Shown here piece by piece: positions 1 through 5,913 of a DNA stretch of 14,360 bases (its first letter is position 1; each line of letters begins with the position of its first letter). The stretch is taken from positions 1 through 14,360 of the forward strand of contig JBLMYD010000148.1 of assembly GCA_050258095.1 (NCBI GenBank), in the 5' to 3' direction. Under the pieces are notes generated by a model that had not been told where the DNA came from, did not search any database, and saw nothing but the letters and a program-made list of their open reading frames with translations. Source of the DNA: VRUE01 sp050258095 (GTDB lineage: Bacteria > Actinomycetota > Thermoleophilia > Solirubrobacterales > 70-9). Both the position numbers and the translations under genes were made by a program.

Positions 1-107
1 TCGAGGGCGACCTGGGTCGCCCGGTAGACGACCCCCATGCCGCCGCGGGCCAGCAGCGACTCGATCCGGTACCCGGCGAGGGTCGTACCGATCATTGGCT
101 CTGCCAC
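1..107 (-). CDS. Serine/threonine protein kinase, N-terminal fragment
   Basis: Only the first 35 codons are inside the window; the gene runs off the left edge on the minus strand. I translated it by hand. It reads GTG-AEP-M-IGTTLAGYRIESLLARGG and then MGVVYRATQVAL. This is the classic start of a bacterial Hanks-type (PknB-like) kinase: a GYRIE beta-strand, then the glycine-rich ATP loop (ARGGMGVVY, pattern GxGxxG). The catalytic lysine, HRD and DFG motifs lie outside. Two starts are possible: GTG at 107 or ATG at 95, in the same frame. A TATAAC element (revcomp of about 113-119) a few bases before the GTG, with no Shine-Dalgarno, would fit a leaderless mRNA starting near 107. A strong terminator separates it from the upstream PD40 gene. 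An FHA protein nearby (1410-1994) is a plausible phosphorylation partner. The family call is confident; the start is not. Confidence 0.85.
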   Translation of the reverse strand, partial: MAEPMIGTTLAGYRIESLLARGGMGVVYRATQVAL

Positions 108-126
108 GCGGCGGTTATACCGGCGC

Positions 127-168
127 AAAACGACGAAGGGCCCCTCCGGTCGCAAGAGGGGCCCTTCG
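127..168 (-). terminator. Intrinsic terminator of the PD40 gene
   Basis: A perfect 13-bp inverted repeat, CGAAGGGCCCCTC (134-146) and GAGGGGCCCTTCG (156-168), has a 9-nt loop. On the minus strand the stem is followed by TTTT (revcomp of 127-130). It starts 21 bases after the PD40 stop codon. This is a textbook rho-independent terminator, insulating the kinase gene from transcription through the PD40 gene. Confidence 0.85.
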
Positions 169-189
169 TGCTGGAGCCGGTGGGGAGTC

Positions 190-1257
190 CTACCGACGCA
201 CCGGCTGCCAGGCGATGACCGGACCGATGGTGGTTTCGCCATCGCCGCCGACGACTTCGCTGAAGCTGCGTCGTCCGGTGGCGACATCGATCACCGAGAG
301 GGACTCCTCTTCTTTGGTCGCGGTGAAGGCGGCCACCTTGCGGCCGTCGGACGAGAACACCGCGTTGGTCCGGGACTGGTCGGGAAGTTGGGCCAGCTTG
401 CGACCCCTGTGACGGAGACGCTTGACCCAGAGGCCCTGGTCGCGACGGAAGAGGATCGTGCGGCCGTTGGCCGTGACGTCCTCGACGAAGGAGGAGCCGG
501 CACCCGCGATCAGCTTGCGCACCTTCCTGCCCCTCTGGTTCATCGCGTAGATGTCGGCGTAGGCACCCGGGCCTTCCGTGCTCTCGCCGCGGCTGTAGAC
601 GATCCGTTCGTCGAGGTAGCGGGGGGCGAACTCGTCGATGTGCGCCGTCCTGGTCAGCCGGCGCAGCTGCCGGCCCGAGGGCCGCATCGTGTAGATGTCG
701 TCGGCCGTGCCGCCACCGGTTTCGGCGACGCTGCGGACGAAGACGACCGTACGGCCGTCCGGCGAGAGCGAGGCTTCGTGCTCGTCGCTCGGCGACTGGG
801 TCAGCGCGTGGACGGTTCCGGCGGTCACGCGGACCGTGTAGAGGTCGCGCGGGGCGCCTTCGGCCGCCCGCCGCTCGAAGAGGACGATCCGGCCGTTCGG
901 CGAGACGAGCGGGCGCGAGTCGATTTCGAGGCCGCTGGTCAGCTGCCGCTGACCGCTGCCGTCGGCGCGCATCGCCCAGATGTCGCCGCCGCGGACGAAG
1001 GCGATCGTGCGACCATCGGCGGAGAAGTCGGGTTCGCTGTCGGTCGGATCTTCGGTGAGCTGGTTGAAGCGCCCGTTCCGCGAGGCGTAGAGGCCGCCCG
1101 TCGTGATGGGGTCGGGCGCTTTGCCTTCGACTTCGCAGCACGGTTGTTCGACGGTGACCAGCGAGAAGACGATCGCGCCGGTCCGCGCCTGGGCCGAGGC
1201 CGGCAACGCCGCCGCCGCCAAAACCAGAGCCGCCATGAGTGTGAATCGCTTGAGCAT
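190..1257 (-). CDS. Secreted PD40/TolB-like beta-propeller protein
   Basis: The 355-aa product starts with a clear signal peptide (MLKRFTLMAALVLAAAALPA, then SAQA, likely cleaved near residue 24), so it should act outside the cytoplasm. The rest is a series of PD40/WD40-like blades. Each has the core (S/P)DGR-x-hydrophobic-x-F, seen as FSADGRTIAFVRGGDIW, VSPNGRIVLFERR, LSPDGRTVVFVRS, VTANGRTILFRR and FSSDGRKVAAF. Blades end in DIYTM or DIWAM plus RQLT or RRLT turns, as in TolB C-terminal propellers. No TolB N-terminal domain, enzyme domain or anchor is visible, so a binding or scaffold role is all that can be inferred. Adjacent cysteines lie at 40-41. An in-frame ATG exists at 1290, but ATG 1257 is preferred because AGGGGAG sits about 6 nt upstream and the signal peptide begins there. 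It lies downstream of the FHA gene on the same strand and ends at a strong terminator. Confidence 0.85.
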   Translation of the reverse strand: MLKRFTLMAALVLAAAALPASAQARTGAIVFSLVTVEQPCCEVEGKAPDPITTGGLYASRNGRFNQLTEDPTDSEPDFSADGRTIAFVRGGDIWAMRADGSGQRQLTSGLEIDSRPLVSPNGRIVLFERRAAEGAPRDLYTVRVTAGTVHALTQSPSDEHEASLSPDGRTVVFVRSVAETGGGTADDIYTMRPSGRQLRRLTRTAHIDEFAPRYLDERIVYSRGESTEGPGAYADIYAMNQRGRKVRKLIAGAGSSFVEDVTANGRTILFRRDQGLWVKRLRHRGRKLAQLPDQSRTNAVFSSDGRKVAAFTATKEEESLSVIDVATGRRSFSEVVGGDGETTIGPVIAWQPVRR

Positions 1258-1275
1258 CGGACTCCCCTTTCGGGT

Positions 1276-1295
1276 CGGTTGCATTTGCACAACCG
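1276..1295. promoter_or_regulatory. Inverted repeat in the leader of the PD40 gene
   Basis: CGGTTG (1276-1281) and CAACCG (1290-1295) form a 6-bp inverted repeat around an 8-nt centre containing two partial TGCA units. It lies 19-38 bases upstream of the PD40 start codon, before the Shine-Dalgarno sequence. It could be an operator or a small 5' UTR hairpin. I found no convincing -10/-35 pair here. Confidence 0.3.
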
Positions 1296-1371
1296 ATGCT
1301 CGGATATGGCGCCGTGCGCGAAAACGCCAGCGGCTTCCTCTATCGAGCCACTTCTGGCCCGCACCGTGCCA

Positions 1372-1394
1372 CCCGAGGCGTGGGGCGTCTCGGG
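1372..1394. terminator. Possible hairpin terminator after the FHA gene
   Basis: CCCGAG (1372-1377) and CTCGGG (1389-1394), extended inward by three more pairs including one G-U, give a 9-bp stem with a TGGGG loop. It starts 16 bases past the FHA stop codon on the minus strand. There is no T-run on either side, so it may be only a weak or rho-assisted terminator, or a transcript-stabilising hairpin. Confidence 0.35.
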
Positions 1395-1409
1395 GCTATC
1401 GGGCTGCGG

Positions 1410-1994
1410 TCAGGCGCGGTCGAGGCCGAGCTCGATCACGCGGGCGGCGATCAGGCGGGGGCGGTCGCGGCCGGCGTCGCCGGGGACGTCGAGCTTGGCG
1501 GCGAGAGCGTCGAGGCGGCGCTGGGCGGTGCGCTCGCTGACGTGCAGGGCCTCGGCCAGCTCGGCGCGGGTGGCGGGGCGGCCAGCGAAGGCGCCCTCGC
1601 TGCGGTAGGGGGCGACGAGGGCGGTGGCGGTCGCCCGCTCCTCTTCGTTGAGCGGCACCGAGGGCGCCGGGGCGGCGACGGTGCCGCCGGCCCGACCGGG
1701 CACCGGGTCGGAGACTTCGAGGCGGTGGTTGCCGACTGTCAGCGTGTCGCCGTCGCGCAGGCGCCGGGGCCGGTCGAGCGGCTCGCCGTTGAGCGCCGTG
1801 CCGTTGCGACTGTCGAGGTCGGTCGCCATCAGCACGCCGCCGCGGTTCTCGATCTCGACGTGGTTCCAGGAGACCGCCTCGTCGTCGATCTGGATCGCCG
1901 CCCCGGGATCGCGACCGACAACCGTGCGCCCCGGCGGCAGCGCCACCGAGCGCGGCGCGCCCCCCTCCCCCGTCAGCCAGATTCGCGCATCCAT
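1410..1994 (-). CDS. FHA-domain protein with C-terminal helix-turn-helix
   Basis: The 194-aa protein has two parts. Residues about 1-95 are a forkhead-associated domain, a phosphothreonine-binding fold. It shows GR at 27-28 (VVGRDPGAAIQIDD), S42-x-x-H45 (SWNHVEIE) and the signature DLDSRNGTALNG (59-70). After a short alanine/proline-rich linker, residues about 115-170 contain a helix-turn-helix-like segment (RAELAEALHVSERTAQRRLD, 143-162), which resembles the C-terminal DNA-binding helices of response regulators. A phosphopeptide-gated transcription factor is inferred, with the nearby Ser/Thr kinase as a natural partner. ATG 1994 was chosen because it begins the first FHA strand (MDARIWLTG); only a weak purine stretch (GGCGAG) precedes it. 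The gene diverges from rpiA across 103 bases. The FHA domain is certain; DNA binding is likely but not proven. Confidence 0.85.
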   Translation of the reverse strand: MDARIWLTGEGGAPRSVALPPGRTVVGRDPGAAIQIDDEAVSWNHVEIENRGGVLMATDLDSRNGTALNGEPLDRPRRLRDGDTLTVGNHRLEVSDPVPGRAGGTVAAPAPSVPLNEEERATATALVAPYRSEGAFAGRPATRAELAEALHVSERTAQRRLDALAAKLDVPGDAGRDRPRLIAARVIELGLDRA

Positions 1995-2035
1995 CTCGCC
2001 GCGAGCATAGATATCGCCGCTGACTTTGTCGTTAG

Positions 2036-2051
2036 TAGGCGTATAGGCGAA
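2036..2051. repeat. Tandem 8-mer in the FHA/rpiA divergent promoter region
   Basis: TAGGCGTA (2036-2043) is followed directly by TAGGCGAA (2044-2051), two near-identical 8-mers in the most AT-rich stretch of the shared intergenic region. Such a direct repeat could be a binding site for a regulator of either divergent gene. The function is not shown by the sequence. Confidence 0.35.
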
Positions 2052-2082
2052 TAAAGACGAAGTCAGCGGGGTGGAGGCCGGG

Positions 2083-2088
2083 TAGAGT
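2083..2088 (+). promoter_or_regulatory. Candidate -10 element of rpiA
   Basis: TAGAGT matches the actinobacterial TANNNT -10 pattern and ends 9 nt before the TTG start of rpiA, the spacing expected for a leaderless transcript. No convincing -35 is seen. A TTG start on a leaderless mRNA would be unusual, which lowers confidence. Confidence 0.35.
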
Positions 2089-2097
2089 GGCGCGGCG

Positions 2098-2745
2098 TTG
2101 GCTCTGGGAGACGAGAAGCGGATCGCGGCCGAGGCGGCGGCGGAGCTGGTCGAGGAGGGGATGACGGTCGGGCTCGGCACCGGCTCGACGGTGGCCTTCC
2201 TGCTTCCGGCGCTGGCTGCGCGCGGGCTGAGCGGCATCCGCTGCGTGGCGACCTCGGTCGCGACCGAGGAGCAGGCACGGGGGCTGGGCATCCCGGTCGA
2301 GGAGTTCAGCGAGCTGCAGCGCCTTGACATCGCGATCGACGGCACCGACCAGGTGACGCCGGACGGCTGGCTGATCAAGGGCGGCGGCGGCGCCCACCTG
2401 CGCGAGAAGATCGTCGCCGCGGCGGCCGAGCGCTTCGTCGTCATCGCCGACTCGAGCAAGCCGGTCGACTCCCTCAGCGGTCCGGTCCCGCTCGAGCTCT
2501 TCGCCTTCGGCCTGCGCTCGACCCTCGCCCGCTTCGGCACGGAGGTCACGCTGCGCGACGCGCCCCGCAGCCCCGACGACGGCGCGATTGCCGACTACGC
2601 AGGCGAGATCGGCGACCCGGCCGCCCTCGCGGCCCGGCTCGAGGCCGACCCCGGCGTCGCCGCCCACGGCCTCTTCCCGCCGAGTATGGTGAGTGAGCTG
2701 TTGGTGGGGGCCGGAGGCGTCGTCGACCGAACGACCTTCGACTGA
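2098..2745 (+). CDS. rpiA: Ribose-5-phosphate isomerase A
   Basis: RpiA interconverts ribulose-5-phosphate and ribose-5-phosphate in the cytoplasm, the last step from the oxidative pentose phosphate branch to nucleotide precursors. The 215-aa length is normal for the family. Signature motifs are all present: phosphate loop GLGTGSTV (25-32), DIAIDGTDQV (77-86), KGGGGAHLREKIVA (94-107) and VIADSSK (115-121). D81, D84, K94 and E103 fall at the same numbers as the E. coli active-site residues. The usual DGADE reads DGTDQ here, keeping both aspartates but changing the following acid to Gln. The only plausible start in frame is TTG 2098, since a TAG lies just upstream. The FAD oxidoreductase follows after 16 bases and is probably co-transcribed. 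zwf, gnd and pgl lie 3-6 kb away, so the isomerase belongs to a pathway cluster. Confidence 0.95.
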   Translation: MALGDEKRIAAEAAAELVEEGMTVGLGTGSTVAFLLPALAARGLSGIRCVATSVATEEQARGLGIPVEEFSELQRLDIAIDGTDQVTPDGWLIKGGGGAHLREKIVAAAAERFVVIADSSKPVDSLSGPVPLELFAFGLRSTLARFGTEVTLRDAPRSPDDGAIADYAGEIGDPAALAARLEADPGVAAHGLFPPSMVSELLVGAGGVVDRTTFD

Positions 2746-2761
2746 TCCCAAAGGAGCCCCG

Positions 2762-4108
2762 ATGACCGACTTCACCGCCCTGGCCGTCGCCGGCCGGGTC
2801 GCCACGCCCGCCGACCCCGGCTGGGACGAGGCGCGCGCCGCCTGGAACCTGATCGCCGACCAGCAGCCCGAGGCCGTCGTCTTCGCCGAGGGCGCCGACG
2901 ACGTCGCCGCCGCGGTCCGCTTCGCCGCCGAGAGCGGCCTGCGGGTCGCCGGCCAGGGGACCGGGCACGGCGCCGCGCCGCTCGGGCCGCTGGCCGGGAC
3001 GATCCTGATCAAGACCGAGCGCATGCGCGGCATCGAGGTCGACCCAGGCGCCGGCACCGCCCGGGTCGAAGCAGGCGTGCTCTCGGCGGAGCTGGGCGAG
3101 GCCGCGAACGAGCACGGCCTCTGCTTCCTGCCCGGCTCCTCGCCCGACGTGGGCGTGACCGGGTACACCCTGGGCGGCGGGATGAGCTGGTTCGTCCGCC
3201 CGCACGGGTTCGCCTGCAACCGCGTGCGAGCGATCGAGCTGGTCACGGCCGCGGGCGAGGCGCGCACCGTCGACGCCGGCAACGACCCCGACCTCTTCTG
3301 GGCGCTGCGCGGCGGCGGGGGCGGCTACGCGATCGTCACCGCGCTGCACTTCGACCTGCTCCCCTACGCCGAGGCCTACGGCGGCATCCTGCTCTTCCCG
3401 GCGGAGCTGGGCGCGGAGGCGGTCCGCGCCTACCGCGACTGGGCGGCGGCCGCGCCCGAGGAGGCGACCACCTGCATCCGCTTCCTCACCCCACCCGACA
3501 TCCCCGACGTGCCCGAGCCGCTGCGCGGCACGCCGCTGCTGACGATCGACGGCGCGATCGCCGGGACCGAGGCCGCGGGCGAGGCGCTGATCGCGCCGCT
3601 GCGCGCACTGGGCGAGCCGATCATGGACAGCTTCGCCCAGATGCCGACCGCGGGCCTGAGCCGCATCCACATGGACCCGGAGAGCCCGGTGCCGGCGATC
3701 GGCGACGGGATGCTGATCGGCGAGCTGAGCGACGAGGCGATCGACGCCTGGGTCGCGGCGACGGGGCCCGGATCGGGCTCGCCGCTGCTGCTCAGCGAGC
3801 TGCGCCATCTCGGCGCCGCCGCCGGCCGACCGGCCGAGAACGCCGGCGCCCTCTCCCACCTCGACGCCGACTACGCGATGTACAGCGTCGGGATGCCGAT
3901 GACGCCGGAGCTGGGCGAGGCGATCCCCCGCCACCTCGGTGCCCTCGGCGAGGCGATGGCGCCCTGGGCCGCGGGCACGTACTTCAACTTCGCCGAAAGG
4001 CCCGCCGGGGTCGACTCGATCCTCCCCGCCGCGGTTTGCGAGCGACTGGCCGAGGTCAAGCGCGCCTACGACCCGGACGGCCGCATCGTCGCGAATCACG
4101 GGGTTTAG
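2762..4108 (+). CDS. FAD-binding oxidoreductase, BBE-like (PCMH type)
   Basis: The 448-aa protein has the architecture of berberine-bridge-enzyme-like flavin oxidases. An N-terminal FAD_binding_4 (PCMH) domain covers about residues 30-205, a substrate domain follows, and a C-terminal BBE segment ends in AEVKRAYDPDGRIVANHGV. GQGTGHG places H69 where members attach FAD through 8-alpha-histidyl linkage. The second covalent site, a Cys before the VGVxGxxLGGG loop, is replaced by Ser/Pro/Asp (GSSPDVGVTGYTLGGGM), so single covalent attachment is predicted. These enzymes oxidise sugars, alcohols or alkaloids with O2 or another acceptor; the substrate cannot be read here. No signal peptide is present. 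ATG 2762 is preferred over an upstream in-frame ATG inside rpiA, because AAAGGAG lies 5 nt before it. It probably forms an operon with rpiA. Confidence 0.85.
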   Translation: MTDFTALAVAGRVATPADPGWDEARAAWNLIADQQPEAVVFAEGADDVAAAVRFAAESGLRVAGQGTGHGAAPLGPLAGTILIKTERMRGIEVDPGAGTARVEAGVLSAELGEAANEHGLCFLPGSSPDVGVTGYTLGGGMSWFVRPHGFACNRVRAIELVTAAGEARTVDAGNDPDLFWALRGGGGGYAIVTALHFDLLPYAEAYGGILLFPAELGAEAVRAYRDWAAAAPEEATTCIRFLTPPDIPDVPEPLRGTPLLTIDGAIAGTEAAGEALIAPLRALGEPIMDSFAQMPTAGLSRIHMDPESPVPAIGDGMLIGELSDEAIDAWVAATGPGSGSPLLLSELRHLGAAAGRPAENAGALSHLDADYAMYSVGMPMTPELGEAIPRHLGALGEAMAPWAAGTYFNFAERPAGVDSILPAAVCERLAEVKRAYDPDGRIVANHGV

Positions 4109-4115
4109 TGGAGGG

Positions 4116-4137
4116 TAGTGGTATATTCGTACCACTA
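4116..4137. promoter_or_regulatory. Start-codon palindrome with embedded -10 element
   Basis: TAGTGGTA (4116-4123) and TACCACTA (4130-4137) form a perfect 8-bp inverted repeat with a 6-nt spacer. Its last base is the A of the ATG of the 165-aa gene. A TATATT -10-like hexamer (4122-4127) lies in its centre, 9 nt before the ATG, as for a leaderless mRNA. A dimeric repressor bound here would block RNA polymerase directly. This layout is typical of autoregulated toxin-antitoxin promoters. No clear -35 is seen. Confidence 0.6.
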
Positions 4138-4634
4138 TGACTTTTGTGGTTCCCACGCGGCCGGGTCGGTTCGAGATCCGTGAGTCTCACAGCACGGCGC
4201 GCGGTCCCCGCAGCAAGACCCTCGCCTCCTTCCGGGAGCTGACGGACGACGTCATCGAGACGGCCCGCGCCAAGGCAGCGACGCCCCCCAGCGCCAAGGA
4301 GCTGCGGCGCGCGGCGCGCCGGGCCGGCGCGCCGGTGGCGCGCGAGCCGGCGGAGGAGGCTGCGCGGACGCTGATCGCCGAGCTCGACAAAGGGCGTCGA
4401 ATCGCACCCCCCCTGCGCCGGATCCTGATCGACCTCCTCGAACACGGCCACCGCGAGGCGCAGCGCCCCGAGGACGAGGCCGGACTGTCGGTGGCCGCAT
4501 GGGTGGCCGCGACCCCGGCCGAGCGGGGAAACGCCCTCTTCGAGCTCCTCCTGCTGGCCGACGCCCTGCCCTCGGGCGGGCGCAGGGGCAAGCCGCTCCG
4601 CTTCCCACGCCTCGACTCCCGGGCAGCGCCATGA
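4137..4634 (+). CDS. Unknown 165-aa protein, partner of the nucleotidyltransferase
   Basis: I do not recognise the family. The N-terminus (RPGRFEIRESHSTARGPRSK, then TLASF) looks like a short basic beta-hairpin followed by a helix (about 34-47). A second arginine-rich helical segment (SAKELRRAARRAG, 52-64) and two amphipathic or hydrophobic helices (about 72-105 and 117-143, ending NALFELLLLADAL) follow. The tail is basic (GGRRGKPLRFPR). No signal peptide, catalytic motif or standard helix-turn-helix is evident, and no strict HEPN RX4-6H motif. The start codon sits in a palindromic operator candidate and has no Shine-Dalgarno, suggesting a leaderless message. The stop overlaps the next start as ATGA, so the two proteins are probably made together. 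By position it would be the antitoxin or autoregulator of the nucleotidyltransferase downstream; this is inference from context only. Confidence 0.7.
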   Translation: MTFVVPTRPGRFEIRESHSTARGPRSKTLASFRELTDDVIETARAKAATPPSAKELRRAARRAGAPVAREPAEEAARTLIAELDKGRRIAPPLRRILIDLLEHGHREAQRPEDEAGLSVAAWVAATPAERGNALFELLLLADALPSGGRRGKPLRFPRLDSRAAP

Positions 4635-5224
4635 ACGAAGCGGCAGCGACGCCGATGCTCGACGAAGAGCCCAGCCTGCCCGAGAAGGTGATCGTGATCC
4701 ACGAATCGCTGCGCGAGGCGAAGATCGCCCACGCCTTGGGCGGCGCCCTGGCCCTCGCCTACTACGCCGAGCCGCGGGCGACGATCGACATCGACGTCAA
4801 CGTCTTCGTCCCGACCGAGCGCTGGCGCGACGTGATCGACGCCCTCGAACCGCTCGGCGTGGTGTGCGACCCCCTCGACGAGGGCGCGCTCCTGCGCGAC
4901 GGGCAGGGCCGGCTCTGGTGGGGCGACAACGCGGTCGACCTCTTCTTCGCCTACGACGCCGTGCACGAGGAGATGCGCGCGAGCTTCCGCCGCGTCCCGT
5001 TCGCCGACGCCGTCGTGCCGATCCTCGCGCCGGAGCACCTGGCGGTCTGCAAGGCGATGTTCGACCGCCGCAAGGACTGGCTCGACATCGAGCAGATGAT
5101 GATCGCCACCGACGAGCTCGACGTTCCCGCGATCGAAACTTGGCTGACGAGGATGGTCGGGGCCGAGGACCACCGCCTGCAGAGGCTCAGGGAGCTGCAG
5201 GCGAACCTGCGCGAAGACGGTTAG
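4631..5224 (+). CDS. AbiEii/MNT-like nucleotidyltransferase
   Basis: The 197-aa protein has the minimal nucleotidyltransferase fold. GGALALAYYAEPRATIDID (37-55) contains the GG helix, then R49-x-T51 and the metal-binding pair D53/D55. A third acidic residue, D103 (NAVDLFF), lies on the next core strand. LAPEHLAVCKAMFDRRKDWLD (132-152) matches the conserved C-terminal stretch of AbiEii-like and related proteins, where a lysine and (R)KDxxD follow a P-E-x-L turn. Such enzymes transfer nucleotides to RNA or protein and act as toxins, antitoxins or resistance enzymes depending on the family. The ATG overlaps the previous stop (ATGA), giving translational coupling. It converges with pgl, with 10 bases between stop codons. 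The fold is confident; toxin activity is inferred from the cassette layout. Confidence 0.8.
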   Translation: MNEAAATPMLDEEPSLPEKVIVIHESLREAKIAHALGGALALAYYAEPRATIDIDVNVFVPTERWRDVIDALEPLGVVCDPLDEGALLRDGQGRLWWGDNAVDLFFAYDAVHEEMRASFRRVPFADAVVPILAPEHLAVCKAMFDRRKDWLDIEQMMIATDELDVPAIETWLTRMVGAEDHRLQRLRELQANLREDG

Positions 5225-5234
5225 GGCAGCGTCG

Positions 5235-5906
5235 CTACGGGGCCGCAGCCTCGTCGGCGACCACGACCATCTTCGAGCTCTCGACCCGGCCGGCGGGGAT
5301 CAGCGGGTCGGCGGTGAGCAGACGGGCGAGGGCGTCGCGCTTCTCGGGGCCGGTGACCAGCCAGACGATCCGGCGGGCTTCGGCCAGGGCCGGGTAGGTG
5401 AGAGTCATGCGGCGGTGGCCCTGGTAGGCGGTCTCGGTGACGGCGACGCGGCGGTCGCCGACGTCGAGGACGGGGTCGTCGGGGACGAGCGAGGCCGTGT
5501 GGCCGTCGTCGCCGAGGCCGAGGTGGACGCAGTCGAGCGGCTCGGGCAGCGTGCGTTCGTATTCGGCCGCCGCCGCCTCGAGGTCGCGCTGGGTGACCGG
5601 CATCGGCCGCAGGGCGGCCTGGTGGTCCATCGAGAGGCCGAGCACCATGTGGGTGAGGTTGCGGACCTCGCTGCCCGGCGCGGCGATCCGCTCGTCGACC
5701 TGGAAGAGCTCGGTCGACTCCCACGGCATCTCCTCTAACTCGCCGAGGATCGCGAGCATCGCCCAGGGCGTGCGGCCGCCGCTCATCGCCAGCGAGAACG
5801 GCCCCGGCCCCTCGGCCATCGTCTCCGCCCCGGCCGCAGCGATCAGCTCGGCCGCGCGCCGCGCCGCCGCCTTGTCGTCGGCCACTACCTCCAGCTCTAT
5901 CGCCAT
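5235..5906 (-). CDS. pgl: 6-phosphogluconolactonase
   Basis: Pgl hydrolyses 6-phosphogluconolactone, the Zwf product, to 6-phosphogluconate in the cytoplasm. The 223-aa length is typical of the DevB/SOL family. Motifs are SLAMSGGRTP (38-47), the sugar-phosphate loop; FQVDERIAAPGSEVRN (68-83), the usual VDER-(n)-SN region; and LGLGDDGHTASLVP (129-142), with the catalytic D134-G-H136. The SN of the usual motif appears as VRN here. ATG 5906 begins 7 bases after the gnd stop codon, and TGAGG overlapping that stop serves as the ribosome binding site. gnd and pgl are therefore one transcript, translationally close. The gene order puts the second- and third-step enzymes in one operon, opposite the first-step gene zwf. 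Confidence 0.93.
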   Translation of the reverse strand: MAIELEVVADDKAAARRAAELIAAAGAETMAEGPGPFSLAMSGGRTPWAMLAILGELEEMPWESTELFQVDERIAAPGSEVRNLTHMVLGLSMDHQAALRPMPVTQRDLEAAAAEYERTLPEPLDCVHLGLGDDGHTASLVPDDPVLDVGDRRVAVTETAYQGHRRMTLTYPALAEARRIVWLVTGPEKRDALARLLTADPLIPAGRVESSKMVVVADEAAAP

Positions 5907-5913
5907 CGTCGCC

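Noticed and set aside
2546..4156. Very long antisense open frame opposite the FAD oxidoreductase and rpiA end
   Set aside because: It is Arg/Gly/Asp-rich shadow coding caused by high GC; the plus-strand genes have clear families, so this frame is not a gene. Similar long antisense frames opposite zwf, recQ and the GH26-like and glycosyltransferase genes were rejected for the same reason.
4137..4634. 165-aa protein as a HEPN toxin partner of an MNT antitoxin
   Set aside because: No RX4-6H motif: the nearest candidate (RRILIDLLEH) has the wrong spacing. The MNT/HEPN label is not supported.
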